64,000 nucleotides of DNA from a virus: IMG/VR virus record IMGVR_UViG_3300034685_000168, positions 43,639 to 107,638 of that record. One strand, written 5' to 3'. The notes under the pieces were generated by a model, which did no database searches, had not been told where the DNA came from, and saw nothing but the letters and a program-made list of their open reading frames with translations. The position numbers were made by a program, and so were the translations under genes. Positions 44,959-53,014 of this stretch are shown here, piece after piece. Position 1 is the stretch's first letter; every line of letters begins with the position of its first letter.

Positions 44959-47133
44959 CTAGTTAATATATTGATCCATTAATAGAGTTACTTTTTTCTT
45001 ATTTTTATTTTTATCCATAGTTGCTTCTATTTTCAATGATTCTAGAATCATATAGATAGTTGACATATTCTCATAAATAATTTGCCTTCTATCCACTAAT
45101 GGTTTAATAATATCTGGAATAATATCATATTGTAAACTTAATGCTAACTTAGAAGGGAATATTTTATATTTAGCTTTTCTGGTTTTAGGTTGTTTATTAG
45201 GATGAACTTGATTCCATAGATCATCTATATACTTTTCTAATTTCTTAAAGAATTTATTATGATTTTCTGCTAACCAATTAAGATATCCTTCGTCTATATC
45301 ATTAAGTGGTATAACTTTAGTTTTAGTTGGTATATTGAGTTCTCCAAATTTATCAGCGAATAATGAATTCCATAAATCTGAATATAACCAATTAGAACTT
45401 AAATGATTTTTATAATCTTCTTCATTCTTAATAGAAACTGATTTAATGTAATCTGTTGTACCTTCATCTATAGATTTATTAATATCTAATTCTCTTTCTA
45501 AAGCTATATTAATAAATTCTCTAGCACTAATTGTTCCTTCTGCAACATCAGTCATTATTTTCTTTAAGAAATAATCTATAAAATCAGATGTTTTATCTGG
45601 AAACACAGATGATCTTAATTGTATCCCTTTAATATCATATTTATTTTTTAATAATACCATTCCTTCTACCATTGTTATTAATGAAGCATAATGTTTTTTA
45701 ACATTAAATCCTATATATAGAGGCATAAGAAACTCATTCTTCATTACCATCCTATGAGATTCTTTTTCACTACTCCCATGTGCGATACTATATTTATAAA
45801 GAGTTTTAAACATAGTTTTAGCAACTAAGAAAATAACTAATGAAGATATTTCATATAAACCTTGTGTAATTTTAACTTCTTCTCCAGTATAAAGTGTAAC
45901 CCAATTATGACATGAATAAATACAACTATCAGTATCGGAACCAGGAACTGTATTACGTCTCATTAAATGTTTAGTATTTATATTATCTATTTGTGTTTTA
46001 GTATCTATTAGAATATTGTAAATAGACATTAGTTCATTGAGTTTATTTTCTACATGGTTATAAATGTGAATTATTTCTTTATATAATTCTGTATTAACAG
46101 TTGAAAGTTCTATAATAGAATAAACTCTATCTTTATTAGTTTTAGGATCTTTTAAAATTAATTTATCACCTATATTGATACTAACTAATATTAATATATC
46201 TTCATCGAATGAGTTATGAAATTCAGTAAAATTGTGTGGTATAGATGAAGTATCTATATTTTTAAAGTCAAATAGATCTTTTAAAAAAGGTAAAAAGAAG
46301 TGTGTATTTTTCCAGAATAAATAATAAAGATTATTAACATAATAAATATATATAAGTTCTTCTTTACTCATATTATTTATTATAGATGTTGATTTAGTTA
46401 GTTTATCGAAAAAAGAATAATTACGAACTTGTTTAGTAAAGTGTTCTATTACATCTTCTTTAGTTGGTAATTTAAAATTGTATTTATTAATTATTTCTAA
46501 TACTTCATTATGTTTATCAAATTGTTTTAAATGAGTTATAATGTAATTTACAACATCATTATCACAAGTTAAATGAAAATTACCACCTATAGTATTTTCT
46601 ATACAAGTAGTTGCATTTTTAATAAGTGATCTTGCTAAAGAAGTAATAGCATTATAATTACCTTTATCATATTGTGCATTATAAGGACTATTATATGATC
46701 CAGGTAATGTATTAACTCGTATTTTTTTATTACCTTGTGCAAAGTTTTTTAAATTAGCTAAATCTTCTTTGCCTTGTGCTCTAAGTTTAAATCCTTCTTT
46801 TTTAATTTGACTTCTTTCTTTTAATCTAACTATAATGTAATCTGATAGTAATGATTTTTCTTCTTCTTCTGGAATATATACACTACCACTAGGAGTAATA
46901 ATATTTTTTTTATTAGCATTTATCCAATTCATTAGAGATTGATTTTTAACTACTACTTCACCTTTTTCAGTAATAATATTACCTATAGTTAAATCTTTAA
47001 AATTGTCTTGTATATATCCTTTTAGTATTTCTCTTACTTGTTCTTCTTTTCCAATATATTTACCAGTACGAAGTAGAGCATCATATTGATTCTCAAAATA
47101 ACATACTAATAAATCTAAACGTTCTCTGCTCAT
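44959..47133 (-). CDS. Family B DNA polymerase, C-terminal part (fingers, palm motif C, thumb)
   Basis: 724 residues from the ATG at 47133, which has AAAGGG nine bases upstream; the longer frame to 47187 would include the promoter zone. Residues 95-170 match the fingers and motif B region (KIRVNTLPGSYNSPYN for KxxxNSxYG, then KGNYNAITSLARSLI). GSDTDSCIYS at 398-407 is motif C (GDTDS) with both catalytic Asp. MVMKNEFLMPLYIGFNVKKH then YASLITMVEG and IKGIQLRSSVFP match the KxExEx..KKRYA..KGxxxxRxD block of the palm and thumb. Motif A (DxxSLYPS) and the 3'-5' exonuclease are absent, so the enzyme must be completed by a second polypeptide encoded outside the window. Confidence 0.87.
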   Translation of the reverse strand: MSRERLDLLVCYFENQYDALLRTGKYIGKEEQVREILKGYIQDNFKDLTIGNIITEKGEVVVKNQSLMNWINANKKNIITPSGSVYIPEEEEKSLLSDYIIVRLKERSQIKKEGFKLRAQGKEDLANLKNFAQGNKKIRVNTLPGSYNSPYNAQYDKGNYNAITSLARSLIKNATTCIENTIGGNFHLTCDNDVVNYIITHLKQFDKHNEVLEIINKYNFKLPTKEDVIEHFTKQVRNYSFFDKLTKSTSIINNMSKEELIYIYYVNNLYYLFWKNTHFFLPFLKDLFDFKNIDTSSIPHNFTEFHNSFDEDILILVSINIGDKLILKDPKTNKDRVYSIIELSTVNTELYKEIIHIYNHVENKLNELMSIYNILIDTKTQIDNINTKHLMRRNTVPGSDTDSCIYSCHNWVTLYTGEEVKITQGLYEISSLVIFLVAKTMFKTLYKYSIAHGSSEKESHRMVMKNEFLMPLYIGFNVKKHYASLITMVEGMVLLKNKYDIKGIQLRSSVFPDKTSDFIDYFLKKIMTDVAEGTISAREFINIALERELDINKSIDEGTTDYIKSVSIKNEEDYKNHLSSNWLYSDLWNSLFADKFGELNIPTKTKVIPLNDIDEGYLNWLAENHNKFFKKLEKYIDDLWNQVHPNKQPKTRKAKYKIFPSKLALSLQYDIIPDIIKPLVDRRQIIYENMSTIYMILESLKIEATMDKNKNKKKVTLLMDQYIN

Positions 47134-47177
47134 TTTATAAACCCTTTCATTATTGTTCTTTCTTTTTTTATGGTTAT

Positions 47178-47199
47178 TAATAATCATATATAATTAAAA
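47178..47199 (-). promoter_or_regulatory. Conserved promoter-like element, copy 3
   Basis: Plus-strand TAATAATCATATATAATTAA plus AA aligns with the elements at 27051 and 34813, differing at four positions, and again lies 45 bases upstream of the minus-strand start codon (47133). The same AT-rich stretch may also serve the divergent gene at 47239. Confidence 0.5.
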
Positions 47200-47238
47200 G
47201 AACATATAAAAAATTAACATTAAGGAGATAAAAAGAAA

Positions 47239-47739
47239 ATGAGTGGAATTATAACTAGGTTACAGAAACATAATATCGAATCGTTTAAAGATGATTTTGA
47301 TAAACTTACTGATAATGACAAAACAGTTATTAATACGGTATCACAAGTTTCTATTCTTTCACAGACTATTAAGAATAAACTTAAAGATAATGATATTGAA
47401 ACTACAGAAAGATTTATAAAAGATATTGTTAAACGTAACAAAGAAGTTGGTAATCTAAATTTTGGTGTTGATAAGAAAATAGATGAATATATTGAAGATA
47501 TTAAAGTTAAAGAATCTTCTAATAAAAAGAATATAGAAGAAGATTTACTAGATATGATTTTTAATACTGATATATTTGATGTATTGAGTTGCTTGGACAA
47601 TGAAGTTGATAAAAATAAAATTATGAAAATAAAAGAATTACAGAATGAAATTACAAGTATCAAAAATGAATTTATTAATAAATATGGTGATCAACTTAAA
47701 TATGCTATGAAAAATAATAGTAAAGTAATTATGGTATAA
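47239..47739 (+). CDS. Hypothetical helical protein
   Basis: 166 residues, all-helical and charged, with no Cys motif other than LSCLDN and no membrane segment. AAGGAGATAAAAAGAAA precedes the ATG. The reverse strand here is also open but reads as a low-complexity Ser/Leu/Ile protein with no ribosome site, typical of an antisense shadow. It is first gene of the plus-strand operon that leads to the frameshifted gene and the chaperonin. Function unknown. Confidence 0.65.
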   Translation: MSGIITRLQKHNIESFKDDFDKLTDNDKTVINTVSQVSILSQTIKNKLKDNDIETTERFIKDIVKRNKEVGNLNFGVDKKIDEYIEDIKVKESSNKKNIEEDLLDMIFNTDIFDVLSCLDNEVDKNKIMKIKELQNEITSIKNEFINKYGDQLKYAMKNNSKVIMV

Positions 47740-47771
47740 ATATTTTTTTAAGGTAAGAGGATATTTTTTAA

Positions 47772-47990
47772 ATGAAAAAAAATAAAATGGCCAAAAAGCG
47801 ATTAAGAGAAAAACAAATTAAAAAACAACAAAATATTAAAAAAAACAACACTAGTAAAAGAGAATCAAATATTAATAAACTTTTATCACAAATAAATAGT
47901 CTAAAACAAGTAATGAGTTCTGTTAAAGACACTAAAGATAATATATCTAATTTAATGGAATCACCTGAAGAAATTATTAGTACAGAATAA
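47772..47990 (+). CDS. Small basic protein
   Basis: 72 residues. The first 30 are extremely basic (MKKNKMAKKRLREKQIKKQQ), followed by a predicted coiled coil and an acidic tail ending EEIISTE. GAGGAT precedes the ATG. The basic end suggests nucleic acid or acidic-partner binding; no family is recognised. Confidence 0.6.
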   Translation: MKKNKMAKKRLREKQIKKQQNIKKNNTSKRESNINKLLSQINSLKQVMSSVKDTKDNISNLMESPEEIISTE

Positions 47991-48050
47991 AAAAGTTTAT
48001 TATAGTATTTTTTCTTTTGCTTTTTAATAAAAAAAGGAATTTATTCAATT

Positions 48051-48881
48051 ATGAAATTCGATGAACAACAAGAAAAAGAAGCAAGAGATTTAATAAAGAA
48101 ATACTTTAGTTTATTTAAAAGACAAAATAAATATATCTACAAAATAGATGATATGTGGATATATACTTCTATGATAGAATCTGATATTTTAAAGTATTAT
48201 ACTTGTATCGAACATTCACCTATACATATCGTTAATTTTAAAGATGATAAATTCGAAGAAGTATTTTTTAAATTATTCCCTGATTTAATAAACAAAGATT
48301 TCTCTATTGAATTAAAAGTATTAAATACTATAATAAACAAAGCATCTTCCTTAAATAACTTAAAATTAAAAGACGATGGTGGGTTACTTTATATAACTAA
48401 CGTACCTCATATAAAATCTAAACAAGGAACTAAATTAAAAGATCCTAAAGATGATGTTCCTGAAAACCAGATAAACTATGAAAATATATTAATTGGAAAT
48501 TATATTAATAAATTAATAAAAGAATCTATTAAAAATATTATAGATGAATTGAAACAACACACTGTATTTTTAAAACCATTAGAAATAGAAGAGTTTGTAA
48601 ATAATGAAACATTCTTTGTAAGATTTAAAGAGAATGATTTAAATGAATATGTTGGAAAAGATAAAAAATCAACTAATATTAATATCCCAATATGGGATGG
48701 TGAATCTTCTGTTTCTGTATGTGAATTTGTTAAAAAAATGAAATATGAAAAAGACCCAGAGATATTATTAAATATCTATATCATAAACGATCACATTAAA
48801 CATTCTTTTTTATATAAGGCAGAAGATATAGATGTATTATCTTTACATAGAAGAATATGGTTTCCTTTTATTTTAAAATAA
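48051..48881 (+). CDS. Hypothetical protein
   Basis: 276 residues of mixed alpha/beta character (DDMWIYTSMIESDILKYY, PIWDGESSVSVCEFVKKM). No catalytic motif or membrane segment. I considered a sliding-clamp or baseplate protein but found no specific feature. AAAAAAAGGAATTT lies upstream, and the frameshifted gene starts 13 bases after its stop, so the two are co-translated. Confidence 0.65.
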   Translation: MKFDEQQEKEARDLIKKYFSLFKRQNKYIYKIDDMWIYTSMIESDILKYYTCIEHSPIHIVNFKDDKFEEVFFKLFPDLINKDFSIELKVLNTIINKASSLNNLKLKDDGGLLYITNVPHIKSKQGTKLKDPKDDVPENQINYENILIGNYINKLIKESIKNIIDELKQHTVFLKPLEIEEFVNNETFFVRFKENDLNEYVGKDKKSTNINIPIWDGESSVSVCEFVKKMKYEKDPEILLNIYIINDHIKHSFLYKAEDIDVLSLHRRIWFPFILK

Positions 48882-48894
48882 AGAGAGAATTATT

Positions 48895-50379
48895 ATGACA
48901 GAAGAATATATACCTGATAAGGATATGGAAGAATCAATTCCTGATCAAGAAGAAGTTACTCCAGTTGAAGAAGAAGTAATAGAAAAAAATAAAATTGATG
49001 AAGAAGATAAAAAAGATCTTAGTTTTTTATATCCCGAAAAAGTATTAACTAAGTTATCTAATACTGTAGCAGATTTTACTAATGTGTTGAGTGTCGTTAT
49101 TCATAAGCAAGATAATATAATTAATGAATTAAATGATTTATTAGAAGTAAAGAAAATTACAGCAGAAGAAGTAAAAAAAGCTGGCGGTGATGATAATAAT
49201 TTTATTAAGAATATATTTAAATCCAATATTCTTTATACAGACAGACAATCAATGCTTAATAAAGAATGGAATAACGTAGAAAAAGATAATTTTAATATTA
49301 CTGATAAAGAATCAGAAGTTGCATCTAAACTTATTAAGAAATTTAATAGTAAAGGGCAAAAATTAGAGGGTAAATTAGCTAAATTAGCTCTTATAGCTAA
49401 AACAACTGGTTATATTCATAATCCGTTATTTCATTCGGGATTCTGGGTAAAACAAATTCCTATTCCTTTACCTGAACTATATGATTGTTATGTGTCTATA
49501 GATACTGAATTAAATGATTTTGGTAGGATATATACAGTTCATTCCCTTAGTATGGGGGATATATTAGTTCAAGAAGCTACATTACGAATTATACATAAAC
49601 ATATTGTAGATTCTAACCTAGAAGGTTGGGAAGATTTTGATACATTTATTAGTTGTTTAGTTGAATTTGATTTTGATTTACTTTTATTAAATACAGTTAG
49701 ATTAATGTTTAGAGATGGTATAGATTTAACTCTATCATGTCTTAATCCTGAATGTATAGCAACTGATAATTTTAATATAAATTTTGCTGATTTACGTTTA
49801 GATAATTTAGATAAATTAGATGATAAAGCAATAGAAATAATGATGTCTGATAATGTTACACCAGAACAACTGGTTGAATATAGAGCTAAATATTTACCTA
49901 ATAAAAAAATAAAATTATCTGATAGTATTGGTATGACATTTAAACCTGCTGTCATTAGTGATAGATTTTCTGTAGGTGTAGAAATAGTTAAACTTATTCA
50001 GAATAAATTAAAACAAAATAAAAAATATAATATTAATGATTTAGTATCCATTAATTTCATTAAGATAATAAAACCATGGGTTAAAAATGTTCTTCTATAT
50101 GACGAAGAAACAGAAGAACTAGAAGGTGTAATAAGTGATTTTGATGATATAGTTGATACATTTAGTACATTCATGACAGACAATGATAGTAATATAACAG
50201 AAGAACTTATTAAATATAAGTCGGAAATAAGAATGTCATTCGTTGGTCACAAACCATTTAAATGTAAAAAATGTAATCATGAAACAAAAGAAGATTATTT
50301 ACAGATAGGAGATATTCAATCTATTTTTTTTATCGTAGTCTACCAACTATTGACTACAGCAGCTTCGAAAACGATTTAG
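48895..50379 (+). CDS. Zinc-ribbon protein, frame-0 product of a frameshifted gene
   Basis: The normal reading gives 494 residues. It has an acidic N-terminal 50 residues, a helical central domain, a Cys pair LSCLNPECIATDNFNINFAD (about 283), and a CKKCNH pair near 460, together a likely zinc site. The normal frame ends only 15 codons past a T TTT TTT slippery site (50325-50331), whereas slipping back one base joins it to an open frame to 50798 and gives a 634-residue product. Two products from one gene at a fixed ratio are typical of tail-assembly chaperones such as lambda G/GT. The Cys-rich C-terminus also recalls T4 gp26-type baseplate hub assembly proteins, but this is not certain. AAAGAGAG precedes the ATG. 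Confidence 0.75.
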   Translation: MTEEYIPDKDMEESIPDQEEVTPVEEEVIEKNKIDEEDKKDLSFLYPEKVLTKLSNTVADFTNVLSVVIHKQDNIINELNDLLEVKKITAEEVKKAGGDDNNFIKNIFKSNILYTDRQSMLNKEWNNVEKDNFNITDKESEVASKLIKKFNSKGQKLEGKLAKLALIAKTTGYIHNPLFHSGFWVKQIPIPLPELYDCYVSIDTELNDFGRIYTVHSLSMGDILVQEATLRIIHKHIVDSNLEGWEDFDTFISCLVEFDFDLLLLNTVRLMFRDGIDLTLSCLNPECIATDNFNINFADLRLDNLDKLDDKAIEIMMSDNVTPEQLVEYRAKYLPNKKIKLSDSIGMTFKPAVISDRFSVGVEIVKLIQNKLKQNKKYNINDLVSINFIKIIKPWVKNVLLYDEETEELEGVISDFDDIVDTFSTFMTDNDSNITEELIKYKSEIRMSFVGHKPFKCKKCNHETKEDYLQIGDIQSIFFIVVYQLLTTAASKTI

Positions 50380-50414
50380 CATTAAGTATCAATACTTATA
50401 ACAAGTTGGTAGAC
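50325..50414 (+). promoter_or_regulatory. Programmed -1 ribosomal frameshift signal
   Basis: Slippery heptamer T TTT TTT (50325-50331) in the correct phase for the upstream gene. After a 6-base spacer, GTCTACCAACT (50338-50348) pairs perfectly with AGTTGGTAGAC (50404-50414), forming an 11-bp stem. The enclosed 55 bases contain a second hairpin, TAAGTAT/ATACTTA (50383-50398), and the frame-0 stop codon. This is the standard arrangement of slip site, 5-9 base spacer and stable stem. Confidence 0.85.
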
Positions 50415-50798
50415 AGTATTAAAAATTCTGAAGGATATGAGAAATATAGATCTTTTAGAATTATATCGAAGCAAACTATAGATGAATTAAATTTTGCTAA
50501 TAGATTTTGTTTATTAGAAAGAAATAAAAATAAAAAAGTAGAAGGTTTTTTTGGTCCCAATAAAGATTTAAAAGAAGATATAATAGAATTTTTATATAAT
50601 TCACATGTTACAGAAAAACTAGGGTTATCTTTTGATAAGATATTTTATAATGAAGATTTAAATTCTTATTTAAAGATTAAACGTAAAGAAGATGAATATT
50701 GTGAAAAATTAAGAAAAGCTAAAAATTCTAATGATAATGAAGAATCAGAAATTAATATGAAAAAAATAATGAAGGAGTTTAAAAAATATGACAGATAA
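50331..50798 (+). CDS. C-terminal extension reached by -1 frameshift
   Basis: The -1 frame is open from 50283 to 50798 and reads YRSLPTIDYSSFENDLALSI then NTYNKLVDSIKNSEG after the slip, a natural-looking protein sequence of 155 residues that is mostly helical and charged. There is no ATG or ribosome site near its beginning (a TTG at 50406 has none), so it is not an independent gene. It would be made only as a fusion to the first 479 residues of the 48895 gene. Its last 11 bases overlap the start of the chaperonin gene, giving translational coupling. Confidence 0.75.
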   Translation, partial: YRSLPTIDYSSFENDLALSINTYNKLVDSIKNSEGYEKYRSFRIISKQTIDELNFANRFCLLERNKNKKVEGFFGPNKDLKEDIIEFLYNSHVTEKLGLSFDKIFYNEDLNSYLKIKRKEDEYCEKLRKAKNSNDNEESEINMKKIMKEFKKYDR

Positions 50799-52536
50799 AT
50801 TAGAGACTGCGGAGAAAATAAGATATGTAACTAATCTAAGATCTGATAAGTCTAACATTATTAGTAATGAAGAAATTAGATCTAAAATCCTTGAAGTTTT
50901 TGATATTATAGAAAATGAACTTTATAAGCATTGTGGTCCTAAAAGTAATTATGCAATGATTATAGACCCTGCTAGATATGCAGATCCTGTATTTACTAAA
51001 GATGGTATTAATATTGTAAGAAGTATGGAATTTATTAATGAGATTTCGAATACTGCGAAAAGAATAATTGCTTATATTGGAAAAAAAATAGATAAGTCTT
51101 CGTTTGATGGTACAACTACATCTATGATTATATTTATATCGGCTATTAAACATATAATCGATGGTGGTGAATTGTTTGATATGCCAACAAGTGTTATAAA
51201 CAAATGTTATAATAATTTTGTAAAAGAGTTTAATACTAAATATGAAGATTGTATTTATACAGTAGATAAATTAATGGATCTTACAGGAAAAACTAAAGAT
51301 GAAATTATTTATCAAATTGCATACTCACAAGCTTATACATCTTCTCATGGTGATACAGAACTAGCACAAGTAGTTGCTGAATGTTTTGTTAAAAACCAAT
51401 ATGATAATTTTAAATCTATTATAATAGAACGATCTGAAATAGAATCTGAAAGTAGATTTATTATTAATGAATATACAAAACAATTTGAGACAGATGATGT
51501 TTATCCTATTTCATTTAAGATGAATAATGAAAATCTTAATACATCTTTTAAAAAAGAAAAAGTAGATCTTCTTCTATTCCAGGATGAACTTAATGATGGT
51601 GATAAAAATAGCCAATACATTATGTCAGAAATACTAAGAGTAATACAAGATAAAGAAAGTAATGATCTTGTTATTTTAACTAATGGTATGACTAATTTTG
51701 GTAAACAAGAAATTATACAAGTTCTTAATGAATATAATGCGTTTGATAGAGTTGCTGTTTTTATTAAATCCTGGAATCATACATTGGAAGAAGTTAATGA
51801 TCTTCTTATTCTACGCAATATTATTGTACAAAATGACAGTACTCCAATGTATGAAGTGATTAAAACAGAAAATGCTGAAATAGAATGTAAGAATAGTAAA
51901 TTAGCTATTGGTAATCTTTTTGAAAGAAATGAAGATGGAACTCATCCATTTTATCATGATAAAACTAAAAAAGAATTTCATAAGCTTCTTACTATAATTG
52001 ATAATATGATCAAAGATCTTGAAGAAGATACTGCACCTAATACTATACAAAAAATAAATAGAATTAGAAAAGTATATAGTAGAATAGTTTATCCTATAAC
52101 TACAAGTATTAAGATTTGTGGCAAAGGATATGATAATATTAGTATGATTGATGTTATCACTGATGTTGTTGGTGCAACCAAAGTTTCGTTACAGAATGGT
52201 TTTGTTCCTGCTTCTGGTGTTGCATTTTATACAACACTTGATAAATTAGATCCTTATTTGAATAAGAATAGTATTTTTATAAAAGCATTTAAACAAGTAT
52301 TACGAAAAATATCTGACCATATTGGAACACTGGGATTTGATATTGAAGTATTCTATGATGTTATAACTAAAGTAGGATATCATATTACAGACTTTGATGT
52401 TCCATGGATAATTCAACCTAGTACAATAGATAAAGTTATTATTGAAAGATTTGGAGAAAGTGCTCTGAAGATTATTAAAACTGATAAAATTGTTGCTATA
52501 GGTGGAATTAACTTAAAAGAAGAAGTTACTGAATAA
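50788..52536 (+). CDS. GroEL-like chaperonin
   Basis: 582 residues against about 548 for GroEL. The nucleotide-binding region is clear: HCGPKSNYAM for TLGPKGRNVV, VFTKDGINIVRSMEF for TITKDGVSVAREIEL, and DKSSFDGTTTS for NDAAGDGTTTA with the ATP-hydrolysis Asp. In the C-terminal equatorial part, MIDVITDVVGATKVSLQNGF and VPASGVAF match RVEDALHATRAAVEEGVV and AGGGVAL, keeping the second catalytic Asp. The apical domain is diverged, so its substrate or co-chaperonin choice may differ. No GroES-like gene was recognised in the window. AAGGAG lies inside the upstream gene, 9 bases before the ATG. Phage GroEL-like proteins are known from jumbo phages such as EL, OBP and AR9. Confidence 0.88.
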   Translation: MTDKLETAEKIRYVTNLRSDKSNIISNEEIRSKILEVFDIIENELYKHCGPKSNYAMIIDPARYADPVFTKDGINIVRSMEFINEISNTAKRIIAYIGKKIDKSSFDGTTTSMIIFISAIKHIIDGGELFDMPTSVINKCYNNFVKEFNTKYEDCIYTVDKLMDLTGKTKDEIIYQIAYSQAYTSSHGDTELAQVVAECFVKNQYDNFKSIIIERSEIESESRFIINEYTKQFETDDVYPISFKMNNENLNTSFKKEKVDLLLFQDELNDGDKNSQYIMSEILRVIQDKESNDLVILTNGMTNFGKQEIIQVLNEYNAFDRVAVFIKSWNHTLEEVNDLLILRNIIVQNDSTPMYEVIKTENAEIECKNSKLAIGNLFERNEDGTHPFYHDKTKKEFHKLLTIIDNMIKDLEEDTAPNTIQKINRIRKVYSRIVYPITTSIKICGKGYDNISMIDVITDVVGATKVSLQNGFVPASGVAFYTTLDKLDPYLNKNSIFIKAFKQVLRKISDHIGTLGFDIEVFYDVITKVGYHITDFDVPWIIQPSTIDKVIIERFGESALKIIKTDKIVAIGGINLKEEVTE

Positions 52537-52559
52537 TAAGTTAAAAGGGATTATTAATT

Positions 52560-52964
52560 ATGATAATCGATGGTAAAGAAATACAATTAAAACAACGAAT
52601 AAGATTCCAGACACATAACTCTTATGACTATAATACATATACAGGTGTTGTTATAGCCATGGGTGGATATGAAATGGGTATTTTAGCTGAAAATGATATT
52701 GATAATTATCATAGAGAAGTTTTAAAAACACAGTCAACATTAGATGCTGATCCTAAAAATTATGAATATTTTTTATTGAAACTACCCGATGGTAAATATT
52801 TTGCTTGTGCAAGAGAATGGGTAGTTCCAGCAACATTTAGTATCCTTGATTTAAGTAGTGATACTTTCTTTGTTGTTAGAGGATTAAATGATGATAATGA
52901 AATAAATCAATTCATTAATAAATTGATCTCAGAAGGCTACAACGTATCACTATATACCCCTTGA
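52560..52964 (+). CDS. Small beta-rich protein after chaperonin
   Basis: 134 residues, strand-rich (IQLKQRIRFQTHNSYD, YTGVVIAMGGYEMGIL), with the appearance of a small SH3- or OB-like barrel in the N-terminal half. AAAAGGGATTATTAATT precedes the ATG, 23 bases after the chaperonin stop. Because of its position I looked for a GroES-type mobile loop and roof pattern and did not find one. It could still be a diverged co-chaperonin or an unrelated protein. It ends at a terminator. Confidence 0.6.
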   Translation: MIIDGKEIQLKQRIRFQTHNSYDYNTYTGVVIAMGGYEMGILAENDIDNYHREVLKTQSTLDADPKNYEYFLLKLPDGKYFACAREWVVPATFSILDLSSDTFFVVRGLNDDNEINQFINKLISEGYNVSLYTP

Positions 52965-52967
52965 TAA

Positions 52968-53003
52968 ATTACACGATATGGGAGCAATCCCATATCGTGT
53001 AAT
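52968..53003. terminator. Bidirectional terminator with GCAA loop
   Basis: A perfect 16-bp stem (ATTACACGATATGGGA with its complement) capped by a stable GCAA tetraloop separates convergent operons ending at 52964 and 53015. A T-run (TTTTTT) follows on the plus side. Confidence 0.85.
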
Positions 53004-53014
53004 CAACAGTTTTT

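Noticed and set aside
47220-47663. A 147-residue minus-strand gene
   Set aside because: It is Ser/Leu/Ile low-complexity and fully overlaps the plus-strand gene at 47239, which has a good ribosome site; antisense shadow.
50324-50331. A simple sequencing error in the eight-T run as the cause of the frame change
   Set aside because: Still possible, but the 6-base spacer, 11-bp downstream stem and correct slip phase together would be an unlikely coincidence.
50406-50798. An independent gene starting at TTG 50406
   Set aside because: No ribosome binding site, and the frame is open upstream to 50283. The slip site and stem explain it better as a frameshift extension.
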